Positions 1 to 11,044 of a stretch of DNA of 64,000 nt are shown here, piece by piece. The first letter of the stretch is position 1; each line of letters begins with the position of its first letter. A model generated the notes under the pieces. That model did not search any database. It saw nothing but the letters and a program-made list of their open reading frames with translations, and was not told where the DNA came from. The DNA lies in assembly GCF_004352825.1 (NCBI RefSeq), contig NZ_SJRW01000002.1, forward strand, positions 682,001-746,000, in the 5' to 3' direction. The stretch is from Luteimonas arsenica. GTDB taxonomy: Bacteria; Pseudomonadota; Gammaproteobacteria; Xanthomonadales; Xanthomonadaceae. The translations under genes and the position numbers were made by a program.

Positions 1-478
<478 letters not shown>

Positions 479-494
<16 letters not shown>

Positions 495-919
495 TGCCTC
501 TGTTCAGCCTGCCGACAAGGGTCTACTGGGAAGATACCGACGCTGGTGGCGTGGTCTACCACGCCCGGTACGTGGCCTTCCTGGAACGCGCGCGCAGCGA
601 ATGGATGCGCAGCGTCGGGCACGGGCAGCAGGCCCTGATCGATGGCCTGGACCTGGTGTTCGCGGTGCGTGACATGCACCTGGACTTCCACAGGCCGGCG
701 CGCCTGGATGACGCGCTGGAGGTCACCGTGGCCCTGGCGCGGGTGCGCCGGGCCAGCGTGGAATTCGCGCAGCAGGTGCTGCGCGGCGGCGACGTGCTGG
801 TGTCGGCGCGGGTGCGGGTCGCGGCGCTGGACGCCGGCGGCTTCCGGCCCCGGGCCATCCCCGACGCGCTGTACGGACAACTCAAACCCCTCGAATCAAA
901 CGCGGAGCAAGATCGATGA
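479..919 (+). CDS. ybgC: YbgC, hotdog-fold acyl-CoA thioesterase of the Tol-Pal operon
   Basis: This 146-residue protein belongs to the 4-hydroxybenzoyl-CoA/acyl-CoA thioesterase family of cytoplasmic hotdog enzymes that hydrolyse acyl-CoA or acyl-ACP and associate with phospholipid synthesis. The N-terminal signature [19 protein letters not shown] carries the catalytic Asp and is close to E. coli YbgC along the whole length, including the [11 protein letters not shown] block. Two starts are possible. TTG at 479 has a GGAGGG Shine-Dalgarno at 467-472 with a 6-nt spacer, while GTG at 494 overlaps the ruvB stop. I prefer the TTG. The 3' end overlaps tolQ by ATGA, so the gene is translationally coupled to the tol genes. 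Confidence 0.93.
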
Positions 920-1719
920 GTGCAACGGCCCTCCTGATGCAGGTGAGCACCGTGGAACCCCTGCCCGAGGACGCGCCGGCGGATACGGTCGCGCTGGCCG
1001 CGGACGCCGCCGGCCAGGCCGCGGGCGCGCCGGTGACCGGCGGCGAACTCGATCTGATCCAGCTGGTGCTGCACGCCTCGATCCCGGTGCAGCTGGTGAT
1101 GCTGCTCCTGCTGCTGGCCTCGATCGCCTCGTGGGTCATCATCTTCCGCAAGAAGCGCATGCTCGACCGCGCAGAGAAGGAGGCCGACCGCTTCGAGGAG
1201 CGCTTCTGGTCGGGCGCCGACCTCGGCAAGCTCTACAGCGCCGCCAGCGAGCGTAACCGCGAGGTGGAAGGCCTGGAAGCGATCTTCGAGGCCGGCTTCC
1301 GCGAATACAGCCGCAGTGGCCAGCGCCGCGGCGGCGACAGCCGGGCCAAGCTCGAGGGCGCCCAGCGCGGAATGCGCGTGGCCAGCTCGCGCGAGCTCGA
1401 CGGCCTGGAGCACAACCTCGAGTTCCTCGCCAACGTCGGCTCGATCGCGCCCTACGTCGGCCTGCTGGGCACGGTGTGGGGCATCATGATCGCCTTCCAC
1501 GGCCTGGCCAACGTCAAGGAAGCAACCATCGCCAGCGTCGCGCCCGGCATCTCCGAAGCGCTGATCGCGACCGCCATGGGCCTGTTCGCGGCGATCCCGG
1601 CGGTCTGGGCCTACAACCGCTTCGCCACCAAGGTCGAGCGCGTGGCCGGCCGCTACGACGCCTTCTCCGAGGAGTTCTCCTCGATCCTGGAGCGCCAGTC
1701 CTCGGCCGGCGAGGCCTGA
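916..1719 (+). CDS. tolQ: TolQ, inner-membrane proton-channel subunit of Tol-Pal
   Basis: This 267-residue protein is of the MotA/TolQ/ExbB family. With TolR it forms the proton-driven motor that energises TolA for outer-membrane constriction at division. Three membrane segments are visible: about residues 56-77 ([19 protein letters not shown]), 171-194 (ending [13 protein letters not shown]) and 213-235 ([20 protein letters not shown]). The second and third carry the family channel motifs. It is about 35 residues longer than E. coli TolQ because of an acidic, alanine-rich N-terminal extension. The start ATG at 916 overlaps the ybgC stop (ATGA), and tolR follows after 4 nt, so ybgC-tolQ-tolR-tolA read as one coupled unit. 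Confidence 0.96.
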   Translation: MSATALLMQVSTVEPLPEDAPADTVALAADAAGQAAGAPVTGGELDLIQLVLHASIPVQLVMLLLLLASIASWVIIFRKKRMLDRAEKEADRFEERFWSGADLGKLYSAASERNREVEGLEAIFEAGFREYSRSGQRRGGDSRAKLEGAQRGMRVASSRELDGLEHNLEFLANVGSIAPYVGLLGTVWGIMIAFHGLANVKEATIASVAPGISEALIATAMGLFAAIPAVWAYNRFATKVERVAGRYDAFSEEFSSILERQSSAGEA

Positions 1720-1723
1720 TCCC

Positions 1724-2163
<440 letters not shown>

Positions 2164-2164
<1 letters not shown>

Positions 2165-3114
2165 TGCGAGAGCAACGCGCCGATACCGTGCGCGCGGTGG
2201 TGCTGGCGGTGCTGCTCCACGTGGCGCTGCTGGCACTGATGTTCGCCGGCCTGTGGTGGTCGCGGACCTCGGCGCCGCCCTCGGCCGCGGGCTCCCCGAT
2301 CAGCGCCGAGCTGATCGATGCCAGCGACCTGTCGGCGGCGATGCAGCGCACGCTGCAGAGACGCCCGGAGCCGATCCCGCCCACGCCCGAACCGGTGCCC
2401 GAGCCAGATCCGGTCGTGGTCGAGGACGCGGTGCCCGAGCCGCAACCGATCCCGGTGCCGCTGCCCGAGGATGCCCCGGTCGAGCCGCAGCCCACGCCCC
2501 AGGTGCAGGTACCCGAGCCTTCGCCGGTGGACCAGGACGAGGTGCGCCGCGAGGCCATCGCGCGCGAGACCGCCGAGCGCGAGCAGGAGGAGAGGCGCCG
2601 CCAGGAGCAGATCGACCTCACCGAACGCAAGCGGCAGGAGGAGGCCGAGCAGAAGCGCCGCCTGGCCGAGCAGAAGCTGGCCGAGCTGCGCCGCGCACAG
2701 GAGCAGGCGCGCCGCGAGGCGCAGGAGGCCGAGCGCCGCCTTGAACGCATCGCTCAGAGCCGGGCGCAGGAGGCCTCCGACCAGGCCGCGTCGGCGGGCA
2801 CGCCGCCGCCGGGCAACGAAGGCGTCGATCCCGGACTGAGCGCGCGCTACGCGGCCGCGATCCAGGAGGCGATCCTGCGCAACTGGACGCGCCCGGAGAA
2901 CGTGCCGCTGGGACAGCGCTGCCGGATCAACATCACCCAGGTCCGCGGCGGTACGGTGGTCAGGGCCGAGGTCGCGCCGTCGTGTCCCTTCGACGAACTG
3001 GGCCGGCGCTCGGTGGAAGCCGCGGTGCTCAAGGCCCAACCGCTGCCCTATGCGGGCTTCGAAGCCGTATTCAATCGCAACCTGAACCTGAACTTCGAGG
3101 CCCAGGACCGCTGA
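2164..3114 (+). CDS. tolA: TolA, periplasm-spanning link of the Tol-Pal system
   Basis: This 316-residue protein has the three-part TolA layout. There is one N-terminal membrane helix (about residues 8-31) that docks with TolQR. A long charged central region follows: first proline/glutamate-rich repeats (about 60-120, with PEP and PVP units), then a Glu/Arg/Gln-rich continuous helix (about 125-205). A C-terminal globular domain contains ILRNWTRPENVPLGQRCRIN and a cysteine pair, and is the part expected to bind TolB and Pal. The central domain is shorter than in E. coli (about 421 residues in total), as is common in this family. The low-complexity region makes homology there weak, but the two ends and the operon position are decisive. 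Confidence 0.94.
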
Positions 3115-3220
3115 GGCCGGCAGGCCTTCCCGCTCCGCGGGCCGCAGGCATCCGTTCATCCTTGTGAGCGCCTTCACGGCCATCCTGTCACCCTTCCCAC
3201 CCCGTCCCCGGAGTCCCGGT

Positions 3221-4564
3221 ATGACCCGATTCCAACGTCGGCTGGCCCTGACCACGCGTGCGTGGCTGGTCGCCTGCCTCGCACTCCTCCTGCCGTTCGC
3301 CGCCAGCGCGCAGCAGGGCGGCCTCGAGATCGACATCGTCGGTGGCAACGCCCAGGCGCTGCCGATCGCGGTGGTGCCCATGCCCTACCAGGGCAGCGGC
3401 GCGGCCCCGGACACCGACGTCGCCCGCGTGGTGCGCGAGGATCTGGCCCGCTCCGGCCAGTTCCGCGGCCTGCCCGAGCAGGACATGATCGAGCGGCCCA
3501 CCCGCGGCGGCGAGGTCAACTACGCCACCTGGCGCACCCTCCGGCAGGACTTCCTGGTGGTCGGCCGCGTGGTCGACGCCGGCGGCGGCGCCTATCGGGT
3601 GGAGTACGAGCTGTTCGACGTGGCCAAGCAGGAGCGCCTGCTCGGGATCGCGATGACCGGGCGCGCCAACGCCATGCGCGACGTCGGCCACCAGATCGCC
3701 GACGCGATCTACGAGAAGATCCTTGGCGTGCGCGGCGCGTTCTGGACCCGCGTCGCCTACGTGACCTCGACCGGCACCGGCGACGGCACCCGCTATGCGC
3801 TGATGGTCGCCGACGCCGACGGCCACAACCCGCAGGTGGTGGTGCGCTCGACCGAGCCGCTGATGTCGCCCGACTGGAGCCCGGACGGCCGCAAGCTGGC
3901 CTACGTCTCCTTCGAGCACAACAACAATTCCGCGATCTACATCCAGGATCTGGGCACCGGCGCCCGCGAGCGGGTGGCCAGCTTCCGCGGCATCAACAGC
4001 TCGCCGGCGTTCTCGCCCGACGGCAACCGCCTGGCCCTGACCCTGTCGCGCAACGGCAGCCCCGAGATCTACGTAATGGACCTCGGTAGCAAGGCGCTGA
4101 CCCAGCTGACCAGCCAGATGGGCATCGACACCGAGCCGGTGTGGAGCGCCGACGGCCGCAGCATCTACTTCACCTCCGACCGCGGCGGTCGGCCGCAGGT
4201 CTACCAGGTCCCGGCCACTGGCGGGAGCGCCACCCGCGTGACCTTCCAGGGCAACTACAACGCAAGCCCCACCGTGTCCTTCGACGACACGAAGATCGCC
4301 GTGGCGCAGGGTTCAGGAAACGTATACCGTATTGCACTGCTGGATCGCAGCCTGGGGACGCCGCGCTGGTCCACGTTGTCGCCGGGGTCGCTCGACGAAT
4401 CGCCGAGCTTCGCTCCGAACGCCAGCATGGTCCTGTATGCGGGCAGGGAAGGAAGCAGGGGAGTCCTGTATGCCGTCTCTGCCGACGGGCGGGTGCGCCA
4501 GCGGCTGGTACTCGCTGACGGCAACGTCCGTGAGCCGGCGTGGGGGCCCTACCGCGAACGATGA
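3221..4564 (+). CDS. tolB: TolB, periplasmic beta-propeller of the Tol-Pal system
   Basis: A 447-residue protein with a Sec signal peptide (residues 1-30, cleavage near FAASA/QQ), an N-terminal D1 domain and a six-bladed propeller built of TolB/PD40 repeats. The repeats are visible as SPDWSPDGRKLAYVSFE, SSPAFSPDGNRLALTL, TEPVWSADGRSIYFTSDRGG and ASPTVSFDDTKIAVA. TolB binds Pal and releases it from peptidoglycan when TolA pulls. An upstream in-frame GTG at 3164 exists, but ATG 3221 begins directly with the signal peptide and has GGAG at 3210-3213, so I use it. A gap of 106 nt separates it from tolA. Confidence 0.96.
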   Translation: MTRFQRRLALTTRAWLVACLALLLPFAASAQQGGLEIDIVGGNAQALPIAVVPMPYQGSGAAPDTDVARVVREDLARSGQFRGLPEQDMIERPTRGGEVNYATWRTLRQDFLVVGRVVDAGGGAYRVEYELFDVAKQERLLGIAMTGRANAMRDVGHQIADAIYEKILGVRGAFWTRVAYVTSTGTGDGTRYALMVADADGHNPQVVVRSTEPLMSPDWSPDGRKLAYVSFEHNNNSAIYIQDLGTGARERVASFRGINSSPAFSPDGNRLALTLSRNGSPEIYVMDLGSKALTQLTSQMGIDTEPVWSADGRSIYFTSDRGGRPQVYQVPATGGSATRVTFQGNYNASPTVSFDDTKIAVAQGSGNVYRIALLDRSLGTPRWSTLSPGSLDESPSFAPNASMVLYAGREGSRGVLYAVSADGRVRQRLVLADGNVREPAWGPYRER

Positions 4565-4634
4565 TGACGCCGCGTGCACGGCCGATACAGCAATGTGAAT
4601 TCACTGTGCCATACCCTGCAGAAGGATCGACGAG

Positions 4635-5144
4635 ATGAACACCCCAACCCGCGTACTGCTCACGGCCCTGCTCTGCACGGCCGCCGTTGCCTGCTCCAAG
4701 AAGGTGAAGGAAGAGGCCCCGCCTGCCACCCCGACCACCCCGACCACCACCCAGCCGGCCACCACCCCGGGCGCCTACGGCCCCGAGGACCTGGACACCG
4801 ACGCCTGCCTGCGCCAGCGCACGGTCTACTTCGACCTCGACCAGGACGCGCTGCGTCCGGAGTTCCAGGCCGCGATGGCCTGCCACGCCAAGTACCTGCG
4901 TGACCGTCCGTCGGCCCGCATCACCCTGGAAGGCCACGCCGACGAGCGCGGCAGCCGCGACTACAACCTGGGCCTCGGCGAGCGCCGCGGCAACGCGGTG
5001 TCGTCCGCGCTGCAGGCCAACGGTGGTTCGGCCGGCCAGCAGACGGTGACCAGCTACGGCGAAGAGCGCCCGACCTGCACCGCCTCGAACGAGGATTGCT
5101 GGGCGAAGAACCGCCGCGTCGAGATCACCTACACCGCCCGCTGA
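4635..5144 (+). CDS. pal: Pal, peptidoglycan-associated outer-membrane lipoprotein
   Basis: A 169-residue lipoprotein. The signal peptide ends at a lipobox (AVAC, Cys20) for lipidation after Lgt (encoded at 55589-56515) and signal peptidase II. A Pro/Thr linker (about residues 25-50) leads into an OmpA-like peptidoglycan-binding domain with YFDLDQDALRPEFQ, LEGHADERGSRDYNLGLGER and the terminal NRRVEITY. The Asp and Arg of these motifs are the usual diaminopimelate ligands. Two extra cysteines near the C terminus (TCTASNEDC) could form a disulfide. The 70-nt gap after tolB holds a perfect palindrome GTGAATTCAC (4595-4604), and a strong terminator follows the gene. Confidence 0.96.
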   Translation: MNTPTRVLLTALLCTAAVACSKKVKEEAPPATPTTPTTTQPATTPGAYGPEDLDTDACLRQRTVYFDLDQDALRPEFQAAMACHAKYLRDRPSARITLEGHADERGSRDYNLGLGERRGNAVSSALQANGGSAGQQTVTSYGEERPTCTASNEDCWAKNRRVEITYTAR

Positions 5145-5167
5145 TCGGCGGCGCGAACGCGGCACGT

Positions 5168-5207
5168 CGGCAGCTGGCGGGAACCCCGCCAGCTGCCGAT
5201 TGTCTTT
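5168..5207 (+). terminator. Strong hairpin with U-rich tail between pal and cpoB
   Basis: A perfect 14-bp stem is formed by 5168-5181 and 5185-5198 with a 3-nt loop (AAC), followed by ATTGTCTTT. It begins 24 nt after the pal stop. The shape is that of an intrinsic terminator, perhaps partial because the T tract is interrupted. It would lower cpoB relative to pal or end the tol-pal transcript. Confidence 0.75.
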
Positions 5208-5236
5208 CCAGAGTCCGAAAACACGATGCCAACGCC

Positions 5237-6076
5237 ATGACCCGCAGCCATCTGATCGCCAGCCTCGTCCTTGCCACCGCCGCCTCGGCCACCCTGGTGT
5301 CGCCGCCGGCCGCGGCCCAGCGCGCCAGCCTGGGCGAGCGCGTGGCCGCGCTCGAGGCACAGGCCTCGAACAACCAGGGCAATGTCGACCTGCTCAACCA
5401 GCTCACCGCGCTGCGCGAGGAAGTGCGTGCCCTGCGCGGCCAGGTCGAGGAGCTGCAGCAGCAGAACCAGGCGCTGGAAACCAGCGTCCGCAACCAGTAC
5501 CTCGACGTAGACGACCGCCTGAACACCCTCGAGGGTGGGGCCGGTGCGCAGCCCGGCGCGGCCGTGCCCGCTGCCGCCGCGGCGCCTGCCGCTACCGCCT
5601 CGACGCCCGCCAGGCCGTCGGCCGCGCCGACGGCTTCCGACAGTGCGCCGATCGTGTTCGGCGACGCCGGCCTGCTGGCCAACGCCGCCGACGAGCGTGG
5701 TGCCTACGAAACCGCCTTCGCCGCCCTGCGCGGGGGCGACTACGAGACCTCGGTCAGGCTGTTCAACGAGTTCCTGCGCCTGTACCCGACCGGCTCCTAC
5801 GCTCCGAACGCCACGTACTGGCTGGGCGAGAGCTACTACCTGGTCCAGGACTACGGCAACGCGCAGGCCCAGTTCCAGGCGATCCTCCAGCGCTGGCCCA
5901 CGCACGACAAGGTGCCCGGCGCCCTGCTCAAGATCGGCCTGTCGCAGTATGGCCAGAACGACCTGATGGCCGCCGAGGCCACGCTGGCACGCGTCGCCGA
6001 GCAGTACCCCGGCACCGATGCCGCGCGGACCGCCGACGACCGCCTGCGCTCGATCCAGCTCAACAGCCTGCGCTGA
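5237..6076 (+). CDS. cpoB: CpoB (YbgF), Tol-associated coordinator of PBP1b
   Basis: A 279-residue periplasmic protein with a signal peptide (cleavage near PPAAA/Q, residue 27), an N-terminal coiled coil (about residues 32-100, rich in Leu/Glu/Gln and including VEELQQQNQALE) and an Ala/Pro linker. The C terminus has tetratricopeptide repeats (FNEFLRLYPTGSYAPNATYW, FQAILQRWPTHDKVPGALLK, LARVAEQYPGTDAARTADDR). In E. coli CpoB binds TolA and PBP1b and couples outer-membrane constriction to septal peptidoglycan synthesis. A PBP1b gene is present at 21449-23845. ATG 5237 is chosen because it opens the signal peptide; the frame is open further upstream without a signal-like start. Confidence 0.93.
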   Translation: MTRSHLIASLVLATAASATLVSPPAAAQRASLGERVAALEAQASNNQGNVDLLNQLTALREEVRALRGQVEELQQQNQALETSVRNQYLDVDDRLNTLEGGAGAQPGAAVPAAAAAPAATASTPARPSAAPTASDSAPIVFGDAGLLANAADERGAYETAFAALRGGDYETSVRLFNEFLRLYPTGSYAPNATYWLGESYYLVQDYGNAQAQFQAILQRWPTHDKVPGALLKIGLSQYGQNDLMAAEATLARVAEQYPGTDAARTADDRLRSIQLNSLR

Positions 6077-6119
6077 GGGGCCCCCGGGGCGCGACGGCGC
6101 CCGCGATACAATCACGGCC

Positions 6120-6806
6120 ATGGACACCCCAGTCGCCGAGTCCGGCGCGGCCACGGCCGTGGCCCCGGACCGGCTCCGCATCACCGAGATCTTCCTGTCG
6201 CTCCAGGGCGAGGCGCGCGACGCCGGCTGGCCGACCGTGTTCGTGCGCCTGACCGGCTGCCCGCTGCGCTGCACCTACTGCGACACCGCCTACGCCTTCC
6301 ACGGCGGGGAATGGCGGGACATCGACGCGATCCTGGATCAAGTCGCCGGCCACGGTGTGCGCCACGTCTGCGTGACCGGCGGCGAGCCGCTGGCGCAGAA
6401 GCGCTGCATCGGTCTGCTGAGGCGCCTGTGCGATGCCGGATACGTGGTCTCGCTGGAGACGTCGGGCGCGATCGACATCGCGGCGGTCGATCCGCGCGTG
6501 TCGCGGGTGCTCGACATCAAGACCCCGGGCTCGGGCGAGGAGGCGCGCAACCTGTGGTCGAACCTGCCGCTGCTGACGGCGCACGACCAGGTCAAGTTCG
6601 TCATCTGCAGCCGCGCGGACTATGACTGGGCGCGTGGCGTGGTGGCGGAGCATGCGCTCCACGAACGCTGCGACGTGCTGTTCTCGCCGAGCAAGTCCGA
6701 GGTCGGCGCGCGCGAACTGGCCGACTGGATCGTCGGCGACCGCCTGCCGGTGCGCTTCCAGATGCAGCTGCACAAGATCCTCTGGAACGACGAGCCCGGG
6801 CGCTGA
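6120..6806 (+). CDS. queE: QueE, 7-carboxy-7-deazaguanine synthase (radical SAM)
   Basis: This 228-residue enzyme converts 6-carboxy-tetrahydropterin to 7-carboxy-7-deazaguanine, a step toward preQ0 and queuosine in tRNA. The radical-SAM cluster motif is [14 protein letters not shown] (Cys47, Cys51, Cys54), next to the [16 protein letters not shown]-terminal signature of QueE and the CVTGGEPL glycine loop that contacts SAM. The start ATG at 6120 lies 43 nt after cpoB. The next gene, queC, acts on its product, and the pair beside tol-pal is a common arrangement. Confidence 0.95.
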   Translation: MDTPVAESGAATAVAPDRLRITEIFLSLQGEARDAGWPTVFVRLTGCPLRCTYCDTAYAFHGGEWRDIDAILDQVAGHGVRHVCVTGGEPLAQKRCIGLLRRLCDAGYVVSLETSGAIDIAAVDPRVSRVLDIKTPGSGEEARNLWSNLPLLTAHDQVKFVICSRADYDWARGVVAEHALHERCDVLFSPSKSEVGARELADWIVGDRLPVRFQMQLHKILWNDEPGR

Positions 6807-6870
6807 GCCTGCGCCGGCGATCCGCTACGCGGGCACCGCGCCCGCGCCCACCCGATCCCTGGAGTCTTCG

Positions 6871-7539
6871 TTGAAAAAAGCAGTCGTCCTCGTGTCCGGT
6901 GGCATGGATTCCGCCGTCGTCCTCGCCATCGCCCGCGAGCAGGGCTTCGCCGTGCACGCGCTGAGCGTGGCCTACGGCCAGCGGCATACCTCCGAGCTCG
7001 ACGCCGCGGCCGCGCTGGCGACGGGGCAGGGCGCGGTCGCGCACAAGGTGGTGGGCGTGGACCTGCGGGCGATCGGCGGCTCGGCCCTGACCGACGACAT
7101 CGACGTGCCCGAGCCGGGCAGCGCCGGCGTTCCGGTGACCTACGTGCCGGCGCGCAACACCATCATGCTGTCGATCGCCCTGGGCTGGGCCGAGGTGCTG
7201 GGCGCAGCGGACATCTTCTGCGGCGTCAACGCGGTCGACTATTCCGGCTACCCGGACTGCCGCCCGGAGTTCATCGCCGCCTTCGAGCAATTGGCGAACC
7301 TGGCGACCAAGGCCGGCGTGGATGGCGCCGGCATCCGTGTGCACGCGCCGCTGCAGCACCTGTCCAAGGCCGACATCGTGCGCGAGGGCCTGCGCCTGGG
7401 CGTGGACTTCGCGCAGACGGTGTCGTGCTACAGCGCCGATACTGACGGGCGTGCCTGCGGGCACTGCGATGCCTGCGCGCTGCGCGCGGAGGGTTTCGCG
7501 GCCGCAGGCGTGGCCGATCCGACCCGTTACTCGGGCTGA
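6871..7539 (+). CDS. queC: QueC, 7-cyano-7-deazaguanine synthase
   Basis: A 222-residue ATP-dependent enzyme that turns 7-carboxy-7-deazaguanine into preQ0. The PP-loop [14 protein letters not shown] lies at the very N terminus (Ser9-Ser14), which forces the TTG start at 6871; the first ATG (6904) lies inside the motif. A GGAG Shine-Dalgarno sits at 6861-6864. The C terminus carries the zinc site Cys186, Cys196, Cys199 and Cys202 (ACGHCDAC). The [19 protein letters not shown] block is typical of QueC. Its last 13 bases overlap the convergent haemoglobin gene. Confidence 0.95.
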   Translation: MKKAVVLVSGGMDSAVVLAIAREQGFAVHALSVAYGQRHTSELDAAAALATGQGAVAHKVVGVDLRAIGGSALTDDIDVPEPGSAGVPVTYVPARNTIMLSIALGWAEVLGAADIFCGVNAVDYSGYPDCRPEFIAAFEQLANLATKAGVDGAGIRVHAPLQHLSKADIVREGLRLGVDFAQTVSCYSADTDGRACGHCDACALRAEGFAAAGVADPTRYSG

Positions 7540-8087
7540 GGCCCGCTGCCAGCAGGGGCGCCTGCGCCGGATGCGTCACCGCGGTCCGGGTCGGTGGGTG
7601 ACGATGGCGGTTCCGGGCTCCGATGCAGGCAGGCCGGCGCGTCGTCGGCGCGGCGCAGGCGGCGCAGCGGGTCGATCTCGAGCCCGATGCGCAGCGAGCG
7701 GCCGATGCGCTCGGCGGTTTCGAACACGTGGCGGGCCTGGTCGCGCGGCAGCACTTCGTGCGCGGTGCGGTCCCAGAGCGCAAGCCAGCGTGCGAAGTGC
7801 GGGTCGTCCAGGCCCAGCGGCCGGTGCGCGGCCATCGGGTTGCCGCGATAGCTGCCCGCGCGCAGCAGCACCGAGGACCAGAAGCGCACCAGGGTGTCGA
7901 GGTGTTCGTCCCAGTCGTCAACCGCAGCCGCGAAGACCGGGCCAAGCAGCCAGTCGGTGCGGGCGCGCGCATAGAAGGCGTGGACGAGGCGGGTGATGCC
8001 GGCCTCGTCGGGGAGGTGGCCCGCGTCGTGTGCGGGCCCGGGGCGGGTAGCCGGCGCGCCGGGGGCGCCGGTGTCGGGACTGGCCAT
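7527..8087 (-). CDS. Group III (P-type) truncated haemoglobin
   Basis: A 186-residue protein whose middle (about residues 25-155) matches group III truncated haemoglobins. It has [20 protein letters not shown] at the B/C helices, [20 protein letters not shown], then [14 protein letters not shown] and [12 protein letters not shown]. His88 in MAAHRPL is the likely proximal haem ligand. Family members bind oxygen, NO or peroxide and are often tied to microaerobic or nitrosative stress. The N-terminal (about 22) and C-terminal (about 35, Pro/Ser/Asp-rich) extensions are low complexity and probably disordered. The gene is convergent with queC (13-bp overlap). An FNR/DNR-like site 36 bp upstream suggests oxygen or NO control. 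Confidence 0.85.
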   Translation of the reverse strand: MASPDTGAPGAPATRPGPAHDAGHLPDEAGITRLVHAFYARARTDWLLGPVFAAAVDDWDEHLDTLVRFWSSVLLRAGSYRGNPMAAHRPLGLDDPHFARWLALWDRTAHEVLPRDQARHVFETAERIGRSLRIGLEIDPLRRLRRADDAPACLHRSPEPPSSPTDPDRGDASGAGAPAGSGPQPE

Positions 8088-8122
8088 GCGGCAAGTATGG
8101 GCCCGCCGGGCCGCGGCCGGCC

Positions 8123-8136
8123 TTGACCCGGGTCAT
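8123..8136. promoter_or_regulatory. FNR/DNR-like palindrome upstream of the haemoglobin gene
   Basis: TTGACCCGGGTCAT differs at one end position from the FNR/CRP-superfamily consensus form TTGAC-N4-GTCAA. It lies 36-49 bp upstream of the truncated haemoglobin start at 8087 (minus strand), a normal operator distance. It is also about 25 bp upstream of the tRNA-Lys promoter on the other strand. The match is seen directly; the assignment to an FNR or DNR protein is inference. Confidence 0.5.
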
Positions 8137-8159
8137 GCGCTGCGAGGCCCTCGGGGGCA

Positions 8160-8168
8160 TGACATAAT
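8160..8168 (+). promoter_or_regulatory. Extended -10 promoter of tRNA-Lys
   Basis: TGACATAAT is an extended -10 box (TGN plus CATAAT, 5 of 6 matches to TATAAT), 12 nt before the tRNA 5' end. It is followed by a GC-rich discriminator (TTCCGCG), which in stable-RNA promoters goes with stringent control by ppGpp. No good -35 hexamer is visible, consistent with an extended -10 type. Confidence 0.5.
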
Positions 8169-8180
8169 TCCGCGTTCCGT

Positions 8181-8256
8181 GGGCCGTTAGCTCAGTCGGT
8201 AGAGCATCGGACTTTTAATCCGCTGGTCGATGGTTCGAATCCATCACGGCCCACCA
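8181..8256 (+). tRNA. tRNA-Lys, anticodon UUU
   Basis: A 76-nt tRNA with encoded CCA. The acceptor stem pairs GGGCCGT (8181-8187) with ACGGCCC (8246-8252), followed by discriminator A and CCA (8254-8256). The D-arm block TAGCTCAGTCGGTAGAGCA and T-arm GGTTCGAATCC are standard. The anticodon loop CTTTTAA places TTT at 8214-8216, which reads AAA/AAG lysine codons. Confidence 0.97.
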
Positions 8257-8316
8257 ACAAACCTGATCGCCTGCCTCCGAGCCCCGGGCGACAGTCCCGC
8301 GGTGATCCAGGGAATC

Positions 8317-10161
<1,845 letters not shown>

Positions 10162-10291
10162 GTCTTCAAGGATACCGGCGATCCAGGCACCGGCCAATTC
10201 GCGGATCCCCGGCTTCGTGTCAGGAGGCGCCGCGATGGTGCGCCAGACTGCGGCCCGGCTGACTCGTTACCTCGATCGTTCTGGAGGAAAG

Positions 10292-10323
10292 CCCCCTTGG
10301 TAAGGGGGCGCGCCAACGGCGCG
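10292..10323. repeat. Pair of short GC hairpins in the recQ-dps gap (REP-like)
   Basis: Two adjacent perfect hairpins are present: CCCCCTT/AAGGGGG (10292-10298 with 10302-10308, loop GGT) and CGCGCC/GGCGCG (10309-10314 with 10318-10323, loop AAC). Together they resemble short GC-rich interspersed repeats seen in xanthomonads. No second full copy is obvious in this window. They lie in the 241-bp gap between recQ and dps, which otherwise holds only the hairpin at 10349-10375. Confidence 0.45.
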
Positions 10324-10348
10324 GGGATCGGGGGCGCAATGTGCAGTG

Positions 10349-10375
10349 CACGGGTTTCGCACCGCGAAACCCGTG
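10349..10375 (-). terminator. 12-bp perfect hairpin downstream of dps
   Basis: CACGGGTTTCGC (10349-10360) pairs perfectly with GCGAAACCCGTG (10364-10375) over a 3-nt loop. It begins 27 nt past the dps stop on the minus strand. There is no clear U tract after it, so it may be a stabilising 3' hairpin or a factor-dependent end. Confidence 0.5.
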
Positions 10376-10402
10376 GTCGTCAGACGCGCAGCGGATGCGA
10401 CT

Positions 10403-10963
10403 TCACTGCAGGAGCGAGCGCAGCATCCAGGCGTTCTTCTCGTGGACCTGCAGGCGCTGGGTCAGCAGGTCGACGGTGGGATCGTCGCCGGCGCTGTCGG
10501 CGTGGGACAGGGCCCTGCGCGCGGTGCGGCAGACGGCCTCGTTGCCCTCCACCAGCTGGCGCACCATGTCCTTCCAGTCCGGCGCCTTGGTCAGGCCCGG
10601 CTCCTCGACGATCGAGGACAGCTTGATGAACTCGGCGTACGAGCCCGGCGCGTTGTAGCCCAGGGCGCGGATGCGTTCGGCGGTCTCGTCCAGCGCGTTC
10701 CACTGCTCGGTGTACTGGTCCATGAACATCGCATGCAGCGAGTTGAACATCGGCCCGGTCACGTTCCAGTGGAAGTTGTGGGTCTTCAGGTACAGGGTGA
10801 AGCTGTCGGACAGGAACTGGGCGAGGTCCTGCGAGATCTTCTTGCGATCCTTGTCCGCGATCCCGATATCGACCCCCGGGGCCATCGAGGCGGTGGAGGG
10901 CGAGGCGACCGGCGTGGCCGTCTTCGCGGCGCGCTTGGTGGTCTTGGGCTTGCTCTTGGCCAT
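10403..10963 (-). CDS. dps: Dps, DNA-binding ferritin-like protein from starved cells
   Basis: A 186-residue Dps/bacterioferritin-family protein. The ferroxidase signature THNFHWNVTGPMFNSLHAMF is followed by the acidic helix MDQYTEQWNALDETAERIRA, whose His, Asp and Glu ligands form the inter-subunit iron site. Dps 12-mers store iron, detoxify peroxide and coat DNA. The N terminus is a Lys/Ala/Thr-rich tail (about residues 1-25) of the kind that binds DNA. ATG 10963 is preferred over the adjacent GTG because AAAGGA lies 7-8 nt upstream. It is divergent from hrpA, with 81 bp between the starts. Confidence 0.96.
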   Translation of the reverse strand: MAKSKPKTTKRAAKTATPVASPSTASMAPGVDIGIADKDRKKISQDLAQFLSDSFTLYLKTHNFHWNVTGPMFNSLHAMFMDQYTEQWNALDETAERIRALGYNAPGSYAEFIKLSSIVEEPGLTKAPDWKDMVRQLVEGNEAVCRTARRALSHADSAGDDPTVDLLTQRLQVHEKNAWMLRSLLQ

Positions 10964-11044
10964 CACTGTGTCCTTTCTGTTCAGCGCGCGACAATGGGCG
11001 CGATAGGGAGGGGAAATGACGCGATCAGGTATGTCTGAAATTGC

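Noticed and set aside
8181..8256. Integration site or prophage at tRNA-Lys
   Set aside because: No integrase, no duplicated tRNA 3' end and ordinary core genes on both sides.
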